Shown in pieces: positions 9,466 to 19,608 of a stretch of 51,831 bases of DNA (the stretch's first letter is position 1; the number at the start of each line of letters is the position of its first letter). Below the pieces are notes generated by a model. That model searched no databases. It was not told where the DNA came from and saw only the letters and a program-made list of their open reading frames with translations. This DNA comes from Candidatus Gastranaerophilales bacterium (GTDB lineage Bacteria > Cyanobacteriota > Vampirovibrionia > Gastranaerophilales > Gastranaerophilaceae): assembly GCA_947624935.1 (NCBI GenBank), contig CANQML010000002.1, positions 1 to 51,831 of the forward strand. Reading direction: 5' to 3'. The position numbers and the translations under genes are program-made.

Positions 9466-10841
9466 GATGCTTTCCTTTCTCTTAATAAAAGTATTGTACA
9501 AATAGCTATACAAATTACGGCAGACAGCGCCCAAAATATAATTGCACCGTTCCAGCCGAATTTATCAACGACATAACCCGTTCCGCTTGAAGAAAGCGCT
9601 GCGCCGACATATCCGAAAACGCCCGTAAATCCGATGGATGCGGAGGCGACTTTTTTCGAGCTGGATTCTACCGCACAAAGCCCGCCGATAAGCATTTGCG
9701 GACCTGATGTGAACATTCCTATCATAGCGGCATAAATATAATCCATTACATCATTGCTTGCGGGGTTTGCCGCAAAAGCCAAAAGGCTTAATATTAAACA
9801 GATTAAAAATATTATGTTAATAGGAGTTCTGTTTCCTTTATAAACTTTATCAGAGATAAATCCCGCAAGTATTGCCCCAAATGCCCCGACAAGCGCCAAC
9901 GAGCTTAGTTTTGTACTTGCAAGTGTCAAATGGTTATGCTTAACTTCCACAAGATATTTGACAAGCCAATCTTCTGTCCCGAAACGTATGATATAAACGA
10001 AAATATACGCGATTGCCAAAAGCCAGATAACGGGATTAAAGATAATGTGTTCTTTAAATATTTGAAAATAAGTTCTGTTGTCTTTTTCGGGTTCTTCGCA
10101 TTTAACTTCGGGTTCGTTTCTGAATTTTTCGACATCAGGAAGCCCCAAACTCTGCGGTTTATCCCTCAACCTGTCAAAAAGCCAGATACCTGTTATAATA
10201 CAAACGATTGCAGGCATGTAAAACGCTGCTTTCCAGCCGAAATGTTCGATTGCAAACCCCGAAATTATAACGGCGGAAAACACACCGATTTGATGCGATG
10301 TTGACCACAAAGCCCACTTTGTTCCTCTTTCAGAGTTTGAAAACCAATAGGATAAACTTTTTGCAACCGGTGGAAATCCCATGGATTGAAACCATCCGTT
10401 AGCGCCCCAGAAAAAGCACAAAAGCCAGAGTAAAACACTTGCACTCGGCAGACCGAAAAACGTAACGTGCCCCGGGGTTACAAAAATCGCACTTATTACA
10501 AAAAACAGATTACATAAAGCCGACATAATAAGCGCCGTCGGTAAAAACGTTCTGACATTCGATTTGTCAGCCAAAATGCCGTTCACAAACTTTCCGATAC
10601 CGTAAGTTACATAAAGCGACGAGCCTAAAAGTCCCAATTCAGTATTTGAAAGGTGAAGCGCATCGCCCAAAGAAGGTAGAGCGACGGCAATATTTTTCCT
10701 GCAAATGTGAAATACGACGTATGCAATGAAACTTGAATAAAAAATTCTCCACCTGAAATGAGCGTAAGTTTTTTTAATCTGTTCTTCATCTTTAATTACT
10801 TCAATTGCCGGAGGCTCTTTAAAAAAATCTATAAATGACAT
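9462..10841 (-). CDS. MFS transporter, organophosphate:phosphate antiporter (GlpT/UhpT/UhpC-like)
   Basis: 12-TM profile; YVVFHICRKNIAVALPSLGDALHLSNTELGLLGSSLYVTYGIGKFVNGILADKS, WSTSHQIG. Confidence 0.85.
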   Translation of the reverse strand: MSFIDFFKEPPAIEVIKDEEQIKKTYAHFRWRIFYSSFIAYVVFHICRKNIAVALPSLGDALHLSNTELGLLGSSLYVTYGIGKFVNGILADKSNVRTFLPTALIMSALCNLFFVISAIFVTPGHVTFFGLPSASVLLWLLCFFWGANGWFQSMGFPPVAKSLSYWFSNSERGTKWALWSTSHQIGVFSAVIISGFAIEHFGWKAAFYMPAIVCIITGIWLFDRLRDKPQSLGLPDVEKFRNEPEVKCEEPEKDNRTYFQIFKEHIIFNPVIWLLAIAYIFVYIIRFGTEDWLVKYLVEVKHNHLTLASTKLSSLALVGAFGAILAGFISDKVYKGNRTPINIIFLICLILSLLAFAANPASNDVMDYIYAAMIGMFTSGPQMLIGGLCAVESSSKKVASASIGFTGVFGYVGAALSSSGTGYVVDKFGWNGAIIFWALSAVICIAICTILLLRERKAS

Positions 10842-10843
10842 AA

Positions 10844-11761
10844 TTATTTCCCTGCTTTAATTACCTGTATGTTTCTGGTTTCGGTTATTTCCTGACGAGC
10901 GTTTTTAATGATATCTCTTTTTTCTTCGTCAAGGCTGTGTCCGCAAACCAAACGGTCGATAAATCCCGTATTCAGCTTGACTGCTTTTTCAAATGCGCCG
11001 ACTTCGTTTAAAACCTCTTTAATTTCCGCCAAATCGTAGCAGAATGATTGTTTTGAATTATAAACCAAAGTATCTCCCGATTGTGATGTAATCGGTTCTC
11101 CGCCCTGTTCAAAATAGAGTTTGAAAACTGATTTCAAATCCTGTAATTCCGATTGCAGGGTATTAACGGTTTGCTGAATTCTTAAAAATCTCTCAAAAAG
11201 ATATTCAACGTTATCGAGCTGTTTAACTTCCCAGTCGTATTTTTGAAGATATAGTTTTTTAAGTTTCGGGTAAGCAAGTGCAAGCCCCATGGTATCAGCC
11301 ATTGCTCTGTGGTGGTTTTCAAGTTTTACATTGAATTTATTTGTCAAAGCTTCCAGCCCGTGAGATTCAAGTTCGGGGTAGATTTCTTTGAACATTTGTT
11401 GAGAATCTACTCTCGGGTTTGTAATTTCGCAATTTAAAGTTCTTTTGCTTGCCTCGTTTAAAAAACTGTAATCGAAAATTGCGTTATGTGCGACAATCGG
11501 ATAATCGCCGATAAATTCCAAAATCTTCGGCATTATTTCTTTTTCGGTCGGGGCATCTTTTACCATATCTTGCGTAATTCCATGGATTGCAATGCTTGAT
11601 TTTCTGATGTGCTGTTCGGGGTTAATTAGAGTTTGAAACTCATCTTTAATTTTGCCGTTTTCAATTCTTACTGCGGCAAATTCAACCATCTTCTCCTTTG
11701 TAAAATCCAATCCCGTTGTTTCCGTATCAAGTACGATTTCAATTATTTTTTTTCTTGCCAT
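10844..11761 (-). CDS. DnaQ/epsilon-family 3'-5' exonuclease
   Basis: VLDTETTGLDFTKEKMVEFAAVRIENG, VAHNAIFDYSFL, HHRAMADTMGLA. Confidence 0.85.
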   Translation of the reverse strand: MARKKIIEIVLDTETTGLDFTKEKMVEFAAVRIENGKIKDEFQTLINPEQHIRKSSIAIHGITQDMVKDAPTEKEIMPKILEFIGDYPIVAHNAIFDYSFLNEASKRTLNCEITNPRVDSQQMFKEIYPELESHGLEALTNKFNVKLENHHRAMADTMGLALAYPKLKKLYLQKYDWEVKQLDNVEYLFERFLRIQQTVNTLQSELQDLKSVFKLYFEQGGEPITSQSGDTLVYNSKQSFCYDLAEIKEVLNEVGAFEKAVKLNTGFIDRLVCGHSLDEEKRDIIKNARQEITETRNIQVIKAGK

Positions 11762-11841
11762 TTTTTAATCCTGTGTCAGTCTATTAAGATAATAGCACAA
11801 AAAACTTTTCTGTGATAGAATGTGAAAAAAGGAGAAAAGTT

Positions 11842-12159
11842 ATGGCTTTAGAGATTAGTGATTCAACGTTTGAACAAGAGGTTTTAAACAGTGAAAAGCC
11901 TGTTGTAGTGGATTTTTGGGCACCTTGGTGCGGGCCTTGCAGAAAGCTCGGGCCTATTTTGGATGAGGTATCTTCAGAACTTGGAGAAAAAGTTAAGGTT
12001 GTAAAAGTTAATACGGATGAAAATTTAAAAACAGCGAAAGACTATGCAATAAGCGGTCTGCCGAGTTTACTGGTATTCAAAGGCGGCAAAGCCGTTGAAA
12101 GATTGGTAGGTTTGATGCCAAAATCCACCATAATTTCTAATGTTGAAAAACATTTATAA
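11842..12159 (+). CDS. trxA: Thioredoxin
   Basis: VVDFWAPWCGPCRKLGPILDEV; SD GGAG before ATG 11842. Confidence 0.93.
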   Translation: MALEISDSTFEQEVLNSEKPVVVDFWAPWCGPCRKLGPILDEVSSELGEKVKVVKVNTDENLKTAKDYAISGLPSLLVFKGGKAVERLVGLMPKSTIISNVEKHL

Positions 12160-12178
12160 TTTTTAAACAAAAAAACAA

Positions 12179-12210
12179 AAAAATTCTGTCGCAAGGCAGA
12201 ATTTTTTTTA
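12179..12210 (+). terminator. Rho-independent terminator after trxA
   Basis: AAATTCTG-TCGCAAGG-CAGAATTT followed by T-tract. Confidence 0.8.
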
Positions 12211-12241
12211 TTACAATTTGTTACAAATCACCTTGAATCCT

Positions 12242-12269
12242 TAAAGTTTTAGCGGAAATCAGCCGATAA
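12242..12269 (+). promoter_or_regulatory. Sigma-28 (FliA/SigD)-type promoter
   Basis: TAAAGTTT-N12-GCCGATAA, near-perfect match to the sigma-28 consensus, ~20 bp upstream of ATG 12289. Confidence 0.75.
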
Positions 12270-12288
12270 AACAAGTAAGGAAAAAGGT

Positions 12289-15200
12289 ATGTCCATAAGA
12301 ATTTCAGAATTGAAAAAAATGTATATTCCTACGTTTGATACGGAGGAAGAAAGGCTTGCCTGGGAAGCGGCTCAGCAGGAAAAATTTGAGGCTGCAGTTG
12401 CCGATAAAATTAATGCATTAAAAAATTTATATAACGCAAATCCTGATAAATATTCTAAATTCAACCAATTTACTGATGAAGATTGGACGGATTATGCGAC
12501 TAAAGAATTACAATATTATGGTACATACGTAAATGCCAATTATATGGCAAATTTAGTTTCATCCGAGGGTATAAAGCCGGATGATGAAGAGTGGGCAAGG
12601 TTTACATACGAAGAAATATTGCAGATGGAAGCTGATGGCGTTCTTATTCCTGATGAAGTGCTTGCCTGGGCTCATTCAATGGAGGAAAGTGATGTAAACA
12701 ATTTCGAATATGAAGATGACGGTTCTGAAGATGTTAATGACTCGCCGGCATCTGAATTTGATGAAATGAAAAAAAATACACAAAAATTAAGCGAGAAATC
12801 AAAGAGAGCGCAAGCAGATTCAAAACAAAAATTTGAAGAAATGAATGAAATTTCAAAGCATGCCGAAAAGATTAAATATGAGCAGGAAAATGCCCAAAAG
12901 GATTCTTTGAAAGAAATTCAGGATTTAACAAAAGAATATGATTCGCTGGCACAAAAGGTTAAAAAAGGTGAACAGCTTGATGACAAAGAAAAGAAACGTT
13001 ATCAAGAATTAGGTACGATGTTAAACGGAAAAGACGGTGAGCTGGTTGCTGATGTGCAAGCATCAAGCACCGAGCTTGAAGAACTTATCAATTCAATTGA
13101 CGGACTTAACAGTGATATTGTAAAAAATATAGAAATCGGTGACGATACAATTGAAGCTGCAACACAGCTTGCATGGTATGAATCAGGGTATAAAGACAAA
13201 AATACCGATCCTAATTTCTTTATGAATGTTAGTGTAAGTGATATTTGTGAAACTTTATTCTCTACAAAAGGTGAAAGTGTTGCAAAGGATGCGCTTAATA
13301 ACGGTGAAAATCTGATTGAATACTCAAATGTCCTGGGTAATCAATTAATAATGAACCAATATGTATCGCTTTATGAGTTTGCAACGACATTTACGACCAA
13401 TGCTTCTGAAACAATCAATATTACCAAAGAAGTTATGGGTGCAGACTTTAACAAATCTTCCGAAGAATTTGAAGAAGAAGGCGAAATAGAAGGTCAGGAA
13501 ACCGAAGAATCAGACGAAGAATTAAATATGGGCGGGCTTACGAAAATGGGCTTGGGAACAAGAAAGCTCACTGAAAAAGTCCTTGAAACTCAACAAAATT
13601 CAGCAAAACTTGCAAAAGAAGCAGTTGAAGAAATTAAAGCGTTAAACAAAGAAAATGCGAAATTACTGGAAGAAAAGCAGGCTGTAATATCAGACCAGGT
13701 TCAGGATGCTCAAGCAAAGGTACAAACTCAAAACGCCGAAAATACGGAAGATCCGCAAAATGCCCCCGAAGATGTTAAAGAACCGGAAGATCCGCAAAAA
13801 TCAACCGAAACCGAAGAAATTAACGGTGAAATTGAAGCAAATAACGAAAAAGGTTTAACTAAACAAGAAAAATTAAAGAAATCATTAAAAACTAACGAAA
13901 AATACGACGATTTCAATAAAGATGCCAATGATGTAATGACTTTAACCGGTAGTATGGGCAGCCTGTCAACAGTATATGGCGGAACATTGATAGCAAACGG
14001 TTCACAGTTGATTTCAATAGGTGTGCCGCTGCTTGGCAACATCTTTACACATTTAATTGGTGTCGCATTTGTATCCAGCGGTACGATACTGGTTACAGCC
14101 GGTACCGGATTTGTCGGAGTTGGTACCGATTTAATTGCGATAGCAGTGGATGGCACCGAGGCCGTAAATATCACCGGTCAGCAGATTGATTTAACCGATG
14201 AAACTATACAAAGTGCTATGGACGCAATAGAAAACAGCGGATTGTTAGAAGAAGAACAAATGTCCGAGGCTGAAAGCAAAAGAGCCGAAATGATTAAAAA
14301 CGGGGCATCTTTGCCGGAACAGGCAAAATATTTCAAAGAAGAAAGCTCCAAAAATGGCCGTGCAGCTTCCACCGAAATTATGGCTAATGCCGAAATACAG
14401 TCAAAATCAAATAAAGAAGGCAAATCGGCAGAAAAAACAGCTAAATCCGTTGAATTCTGGACAAAAAGAGATAAGAAAGAATACGATGAACTTAAAGAAA
14501 AATATGAAGATGCGGATGCTAAAAAAGAGGATGCTATGGAAAAAGCAGCCCGAGCAGGTGCAAATCCCGATGATTTAAAATCCGATGACGATTTTAGCGA
14601 CAGCGACAAAAAGAGAATGGAAGAACTTGAAGCAAGATTAAAATCTTTCGGTAATAAACGTCAGCAAAAATTATTCAATGCATTAACAAAAATTGAGGGG
14701 CTTGAAAAACTTTTAGAAGACAAAGACGAAACCGCATTAAAAGCAATAGATTACGGTACGGTCGCACAAATTGTCGGAACTGAGCTTTTCGATTCCGTAA
14801 AAGGTCATATATTCTTAATATTTAAAATGGTACTTGCTCTTGCAACAAAAGCGGCAGGCGAATCTGCTCAAAAATCAGGTGAATCTTTAAATGAAACGGT
14901 TGATGAAACAAGAGACGTAATTGACAAAAACAGAACCAAAATCAATAATGCTCAAACAAAAGTAACTGAATTGACTATGGCAGAGGCTGTAAATCCTGTA
15001 GGTCAAAATGAAGATTCTCAAGACGACAATCAAGGTGATTCTCAAAGCGACGCTCAAAGCGACACTCAAGGTGATGCTCAAGGTACGGCTAAAATAGATA
15101 ATGGAGCAAACTCTCAAAATGTCGTAAACGTTGGAATAGGTACTCAAGGAAGCATTGCAGAAAACAATATAGGTGGACAAGAAGATGGTAAAGGCGCACA

Positions 15201-17865
15201 ATCACCGGTTATGTCAGAATCTGTAGAAAAAGTGCAAGAAACTCCGGAAACTGCAAATGTAGTAAATAATATGAGACCATCAGAAAAATCACCTTCGGGC
15301 AAATTAACCGGAGCTGCAGCTATTGCAGCATGGTCTGATCCTGTCGGTGAAATCAATGCTATCAGAGCAAAATACGGTATCGACCCGAGACAAAAATTAT
15401 CTGACATTCAACCCGGAAATTCTTCTAAAAAAGAAAAAGAAGAGGAAGAAGATAATGTTGAAGAATTAATTGAGAATCAAAATGAAAATGATAAAAGTGC
15501 TAAGGAAGAAACTAAAACATCAAAAGATGCAAAAGATGAGGCCAAAAAAGATGAAAAAGATTCTCAAGGTGTCAAAAAAGATGCTGAAAAGAGCGAAAAA
15601 CAACTTACAAAAGAAGGCAATAATATTGTCAAATTCATCGAACAAGACCAAAAAGAAATTGATAACTTAACAAAAGATTCTGAAAAAGCTGTCGAAGAAC
15701 AACTTGCATTAATAGACGAATTTGAGGCATTAAATGCTCAAAATGATTCAATTGTTTCAGAAGCTACTCAAAACAGTGGCGGTGGTCAACAACCGGCATC
15801 ACCTATGCTTTCTGCACAAAACGGCGATGACCAACAGGGCGGCGGATTATTAGGCGTTCAGCAATCAGGCGGTATGCAAGATACTACTATGCCTGCAAAA
15901 CAAGCAGAACTTGATACAAATAACAAAAGACTTGAAACTATTTCCACAAGATTTATGTCATTGGGCGTAAGAATTAACAAAAACCGCTTGTCAATGATTA
16001 AAATACAAGGCAGTATCAATAAGCGTGTAAGAAAATATGAAAAAATCACCAAACAAAAGATTGCTATGCAGAAGAAAGCTAAGAAAGCTGAAGAAGCTAA
16101 GCAAAAGAAACTGCAAAAGACATTAACAAAACTTGATATTGTATCTAATGTATTCTCAATACTGGCTTCCATAGCAACCTTAATGCAGGTTCTCGGTGTA
16201 ACTCACATACAAATAGGTACTGTTTTAATTGCAACAGGTACACCGATGTTATCAAACCCGTTTACGGCTGCAGCCGGTGCTGCATTGATAGCAGCCGGTA
16301 CTGTAGAAGAAGCCACAGGTAGTGCATCTGAAGCAGGTGGTTTAGGACTTGCCGGTTATTGTGCAATAGGTGCTGCTGTTATGCAATTAGCAAAAGCAGG
16401 TGTCTTGTTAGCAAACGGTTATTCAATGCAAGCGTTGACCTCAGTAATTACTGCCGCAATTTCAATTGCAGCATCAGTTGCGGGCGCAGGCGGAGCAGCA
16501 GACGGCGTTCTGGCAGGTATTTCATCAGGCTTGAGCATTGTCAGCTCGAGTGCTACTTTGGTTGCTGATGTTCAAACATTAAAAGGCAAAGAACCGTCAG
16601 GCTGGTTAAATACCGTATCTCAAGTTACAGGTGCTTTGAGTGCTGTTACAGGTATTGCATCAGGATTTGCCGGCGGCAAAAACTCCGCATTCTCAAAAGC
16701 AAATGCATTCGGAAAGGCTACACAAATTGTAGGTGCTACCGGTACACTTGTTTCAACAAGCGCACAAGTAAGCGCTATGATAAAACAAGCTGAAGGTAAA
16801 AATCCCGGTAAATTTGAAAATATTATGGGTATGATTGGCGCAGGATTAAGTACTGCATCATCTGTAATGTCATTAGGTCAATCTTTAGTCCAGAGTTTCA
16901 ACGCGAAAAAAGCTGATGGTAAAGGGCAAGATAACACACCAAAACCCGAACAGTCAGATCAAAAATCCGATAAATCGACATCAAAATCCGACCAGTCAAA
17001 TCAAAAATCTGACAAATCGACATCAAAATCGAACCAGTCAAATCAAAAATCTGACAAATCAACTCCAAAAACCGATAAGTCAGACAACAATAAAAAACCT
17101 GAAACCGAAAATAAAACTGAAAAGAAAAATGATACTAAACAGGACAATAATGATAAAAAGACTGATGAAAAGAAAAGTGATACTAAACAAGAGAATAATG
17201 ACAAAAAAGCTGATGAAGAAGAAAGTAAGAAATCATTAGAAATAGCTCAAGTTAACAGCGGCGATGTCATGCCTGAAACAGTTGAATTGCCTGAAACAAC
17301 CGAAACTACTCAAAAAGCTTTTGATGAACTTGATCAAAAAAGCAGTGAAGTAGAAAACAATCAAACTGCTGATGATATTGAAAACTTTAACCTTGATGAA
17401 CATAATTCCGAACAAAAACAAGAAGTTGAAAAGAAAGTTGATACTAAACAAGAGAATAATGACAAAAAAGCTGATGAAGTCGAATCTAAAGATGAAGTCG
17501 AAACCAATGATGAAAACGAAACTAAAGACGAAAACAAAACTAAAGATGAAAACGAAACTGATTCTAAAGATACTGATACAAAAGAATCTGATGAGAAAAA
17601 GAAAGAAAAAGAAGCACGTGCTTTAAGAAAGCAAAAAAGAAAAGAAAAATTTAAAAAGACGATGGAGGTCATCAACAAAGTTCAAGAAGGCGCATCCGCA
17701 GGATCTCAGGTCTACAGCTTAATCGACAGTATGCTTAACGATGGAGCTGAAGAACAAGACCCAAAATCTCCTGATTTTTCAAGAATGAAAAAAGGTTATG
17801 CGCTTATGAAAAAAGTAAACGATTATCGCCGCAAAGATCGTTCAAAAATCGGAAGAGCTTATTAA
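12289..17865 (+). CDS. 1858-aa low-complexity/coiled-coil protein with two hydrophobic Gly/Ala-rich blocks; unknown function
   Basis: Long uninterrupted ORF with SD; hydrophobic blocks at ~13960-14165 and ~16140-16890; C-terminal charged repeats (SDKSTSKSDQSNQK; DTKQENNDKKADE). Confidence 0.85.
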   Translation: MSIRISELKKMYIPTFDTEEERLAWEAAQQEKFEAAVADKINALKNLYNANPDKYSKFNQFTDEDWTDYATKELQYYGTYVNANYMANLVSSEGIKPDDEEWARFTYEEILQMEADGVLIPDEVLAWAHSMEESDVNNFEYEDDGSEDVNDSPASEFDEMKKNTQKLSEKSKRAQADSKQKFEEMNEISKHAEKIKYEQENAQKDSLKEIQDLTKEYDSLAQKVKKGEQLDDKEKKRYQELGTMLNGKDGELVADVQASSTELEELINSIDGLNSDIVKNIEIGDDTIEAATQLAWYESGYKDKNTDPNFFMNVSVSDICETLFSTKGESVAKDALNNGENLIEYSNVLGNQLIMNQYVSLYEFATTFTTNASETINITKEVMGADFNKSSEEFEEEGEIEGQETEESDEELNMGGLTKMGLGTRKLTEKVLETQQNSAKLAKEAVEEIKALNKENAKLLEEKQAVISDQVQDAQAKVQTQNAENTEDPQNAPEDVKEPEDPQKSTETEEINGEIEANNEKGLTKQEKLKKSLKTNEKYDDFNKDANDVMTLTGSMGSLSTVYGGTLIANGSQLISIGVPLLGNIFTHLIGVAFVSSGTILVTAGTGFVGVGTDLIAIAVDGTEAVNITGQQIDLTDETIQSAMDAIENSGLLEEEQMSEAESKRAEMIKNGASLPEQAKYFKEESSKNGRAASTEIMANAEIQSKSNKEGKSAEKTAKSVEFWTKRDKKEYDELKEKYEDADAKKEDAMEKAARAGANPDDLKSDDDFSDSDKKRMEELEARLKSFGNKRQQKLFNALTKIEGLEKLLEDKDETALKAIDYGTVAQIVGTELFDSVKGHIFLIFKMVLALATKAAGESAQKSGESLNETVDETRDVIDKNRTKINNAQTKVTELTMAEAVNPVGQNEDSQDDNQGDSQSDAQSDTQGDAQGTAKIDNGANSQNVVNVGIGTQGSIAENNIGGQEDGKGAQSPVMSESVEKVQETPETANVVNNMRPSEKSPSGKLTGAAAIAAWSDPVGEINAIRAKYGIDPRQKLSDIQPGNSSKKEKEEEEDNVEELIENQNENDKSAKEETKTSKDAKDEAKKDEKDSQGVKKDAEKSEKQLTKEGNNIVKFIEQDQKEIDNLTKDSEKAVEEQLALIDEFEALNAQNDSIVSEATQNSGGGQQPASPMLSAQNGDDQQGGGLLGVQQSGGMQDTTMPAKQAELDTNNKRLETISTRFMSLGVRINKNRLSMIKIQGSINKRVRKYEKITKQKIAMQKKAKKAEEAKQKKLQKTLTKLDIVSNVFSILASIATLMQVLGVTHIQIGTVLIATGTPMLSNPFTAAAGAALIAAGTVEEATGSASEAGGLGLAGYCAIGAAVMQLAKAGVLLANGYSMQALTSVITAAISIAASVAGAGGAADGVLAGISSGLSIVSSSATLVADVQTLKGKEPSGWLNTVSQVTGALSAVTGIASGFAGGKNSAFSKANAFGKATQIVGATGTLVSTSAQVSAMIKQAEGKNPGKFENIMGMIGAGLSTASSVMSLGQSLVQSFNAKKADGKGQDNTPKPEQSDQKSDKSTSKSDQSNQKSDKSTSKSNQSNQKSDKSTPKTDKSDNNKKPETENKTEKKNDTKQDNNDKKTDEKKSDTKQENNDKKADEEESKKSLEIAQVNSGDVMPETVELPETTETTQKAFDELDQKSSEVENNQTADDIENFNLDEHNSEQKQEVEKKVDTKQENNDKKADEVESKDEVETNDENETKDENKTKDENETDSKDTDTKESDEKKKEKEARALRKQKRKEKFKKTMEVINKVQEGASAGSQVYSLIDSMLNDGAEEQDPKSPDFSRMKKGYALMKKVNDYRRKDRSKIGRAY

Positions 17866-18392
17866 TAATCTTCTTGTCCGATGTCTTCCTCATCTTGTAA
17901 TGAAGATAAATCTCTGTGACTTCTCACGTCAAAATCATCAGGCATTAATTCATCATCCGGCCAAATGGTATCTTCATCGTATCTTGAAGAAGATAAATTA
18001 TAAGATGTTGTCAAGTCGGAGCTTGTCAAATCGGTTTCGGAAAAAATACAACCTGCCAAATCACAATCGGTAAAATTGCAATAAGTCATTTCCGCATAGC
18101 TGCAATCTGCGCCGGTCATTAAACTTTCGGTAAAATTGCATTCTAATACCCTTGCTCTTGTAAAATCTACCGAGGTTAAATCCGCATTCGTAAAATTCAC
18201 AAATGACAAATTACAGTCGGCAAATGAGCTTGAATTTAAATCCACATCGGAAAAATCAACTTCTCTTAATACTATTCCCGAAAAGTCAACTTCGCTTAAA
18301 TCAATATCTTCGCGGTCAACCTTCCATTCGTTAAATTTTTCGGGAAATTTTCTCAACAATTCAACCAGTTCTTCTTTTGTATAATCTATCAT
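17862..18392 (-). CDS. Pentapeptide-repeat protein
   Basis: Tandem A(D/N)LxxxxF-type repeats: EVDFSDVDLNSSSFADCNLSFVNFTNADLTSVDF... Confidence 0.85.
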   Translation of the reverse strand: MIDYTKEELVELLRKFPEKFNEWKVDREDIDLSEVDFSGIVLREVDFSDVDLNSSSFADCNLSFVNFTNADLTSVDFTRARVLECNFTESLMTGADCSYAEMTYCNFTDCDLAGCIFSETDLTSSDLTTSYNLSSSRYDEDTIWPDDELMPDDFDVRSHRDLSSLQDEEDIGQEDY

Positions 18393-18970
18393 TATGTTCT
18401 CCTTAATTGCATTGCAAGCAAAACTGCCTGCGTTCTGTTCGTTACCTTTAGTTTCTTAAATATACTGTTCATGTGACTTTTTATTGTCACTTCGCTTAAT
18501 ACAAGTTTTTTTGCAATATCTATATTGCTTTTGCCTTGTGATGCAAGCTCCAAAACTTCCGCCTCACGAGGGGTTAGCATCTCAAGCCGCAAATCTTTTG
18601 CTGACGACCGTCTTGTGCGCCGAAGCACCGCTTCCATTCTTGCAAGCAGATTTGGTAATACAAACGGCTTTATGATGTAATCGTCCGCTCCGCTTTTTAA
18701 TCCGGCAACCATTTTTTGTTCTTCGTTGACTGCCGTTATCATTATAACAGGAATATCTTTTGTTTCAACATTTTTTCTAATTTCTTTTAAAGTTTCCCAT
18801 CCGTTCATATTTGGCATCATTACATCCAGAAGTATTATGTCAAATTTGTTTTGGCTTAGGATTTTTAGCGCCTGTATGCCGTCGCCTGCGGTGTAAACCT
18901 CGTACCCCCAATGTGGAAGGGCATCTTTTAAATATTTCGGATTGTCGTCTATTACCAATACTGTTGTCAT
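18392..18970 (-). CDS. Response regulator, REC + LuxR-type HTH
   Basis: VLVIDDNPKY..IILLDVMMPNMNGWE..IKPF; LTPREAEVLELASQGKSNIDIAKKLVLSEVTIKSHMNSIFKKL. Confidence 0.92.
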   Translation of the reverse strand: MTTVLVIDDNPKYLKDALPHWGYEVYTAGDGIQALKILSQNKFDIILLDVMMPNMNGWETLKEIRKNVETKDIPVIMITAVNEEQKMVAGLKSGADDYIIKPFVLPNLLARMEAVLRRTRRSSAKDLRLEMLTPREAEVLELASQGKSNIDIAKKLVLSEVTIKSHMNSIFKKLKVTNRTQAVLLAMQLRRT

Positions 18971-19608
18971 ACTATCTTATTTTTTATAGCCTTTAATGCT
19001 GCTTGTAACCTGTCATCCACTTCAAGTTTTTGCAATATGTTTGCAACATGCGTTTTTGTAGTGTTAATGCTTATTACAAGAATTTGCGCAATTTCCATAT
19101 TGCTGTAACCTTCTGTCATAAGTTTTAAAATTTGTGCTTCACGTGTTGTTAAATCGTAGTTTTTGCTGTTGTTGTCACTATTCGAGTGAGTTGAACTTGC
19201 GCTGGCTTTTAAAACGATATGTGCGATACTCGGGTCAAACCATGCGGCGCCGTCTGCCACAGACCTTACAACCTCAACAAGCCTTTGCGGATTGATTTCC
19301 TTTGAACAGTATGCGTTTGCTCCCGCTCTTAAACTGCTTATTACCTCTTTTTCGTCGTTGTGTGAGGTTAATATTATTACTTTTACGTCTTTGTTTGAAC
19401 TCTTTATCTGTTTTGTGGCGTCAATGCCGTTCATTTTCGGCAAGCCCAAATCCATGATTATTACATCTACGGGATTGTTGTTGAATATCTCAATAGCTTT
19501 TTCCGCAGAATCAGCCTCATAAAGCGTTTCTACATAATCAACACCGTCAAATGTCGTCTTTAATCCAAATCTTGTAAGCTCATGATCTTCCACTATCAGT
19601 ATGTTCAT
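18967..19608 (-). CDS. Response regulator, NarL/FixJ family
   Basis: ILIVEDHELTR..VIIMDLGLPKMNGIDA; LTTREAQILKLMTEGYSNMEIAQILVISINTTKTHVANILQKL. Confidence 0.92.
   Translation of the reverse strand: MNILIVEDHELTRFGLKTTFDGVDYVETLYEADSAEKAIEIFNNNPVDVIIMDLGLPKMNGIDATKQIKSSNKDVKVIILTSHNDEKEVISSLRAGANAYCSKEINPQRLVEVVRSVADGAAWFDPSIAHIVLKASASSTHSNSDNNSKNYDLTTREAQILKLMTEGYSNMEIAQILVISINTTKTHVANILQKLEVDDRLQAALKAIKNKIV

Noticed and set aside
13728-17678. Several minus-strand ORFs (13728-14174, 14178-14609, 15858-16172, 17361-17678) and alternative plus ORFs inside the 1858-aa gene
   Set aside because: Low-complexity shadow ORFs (Ser/Leu/Phe- or Lys/Met-rich) antisense or out of frame to a long clean ORF with promoter and SD.
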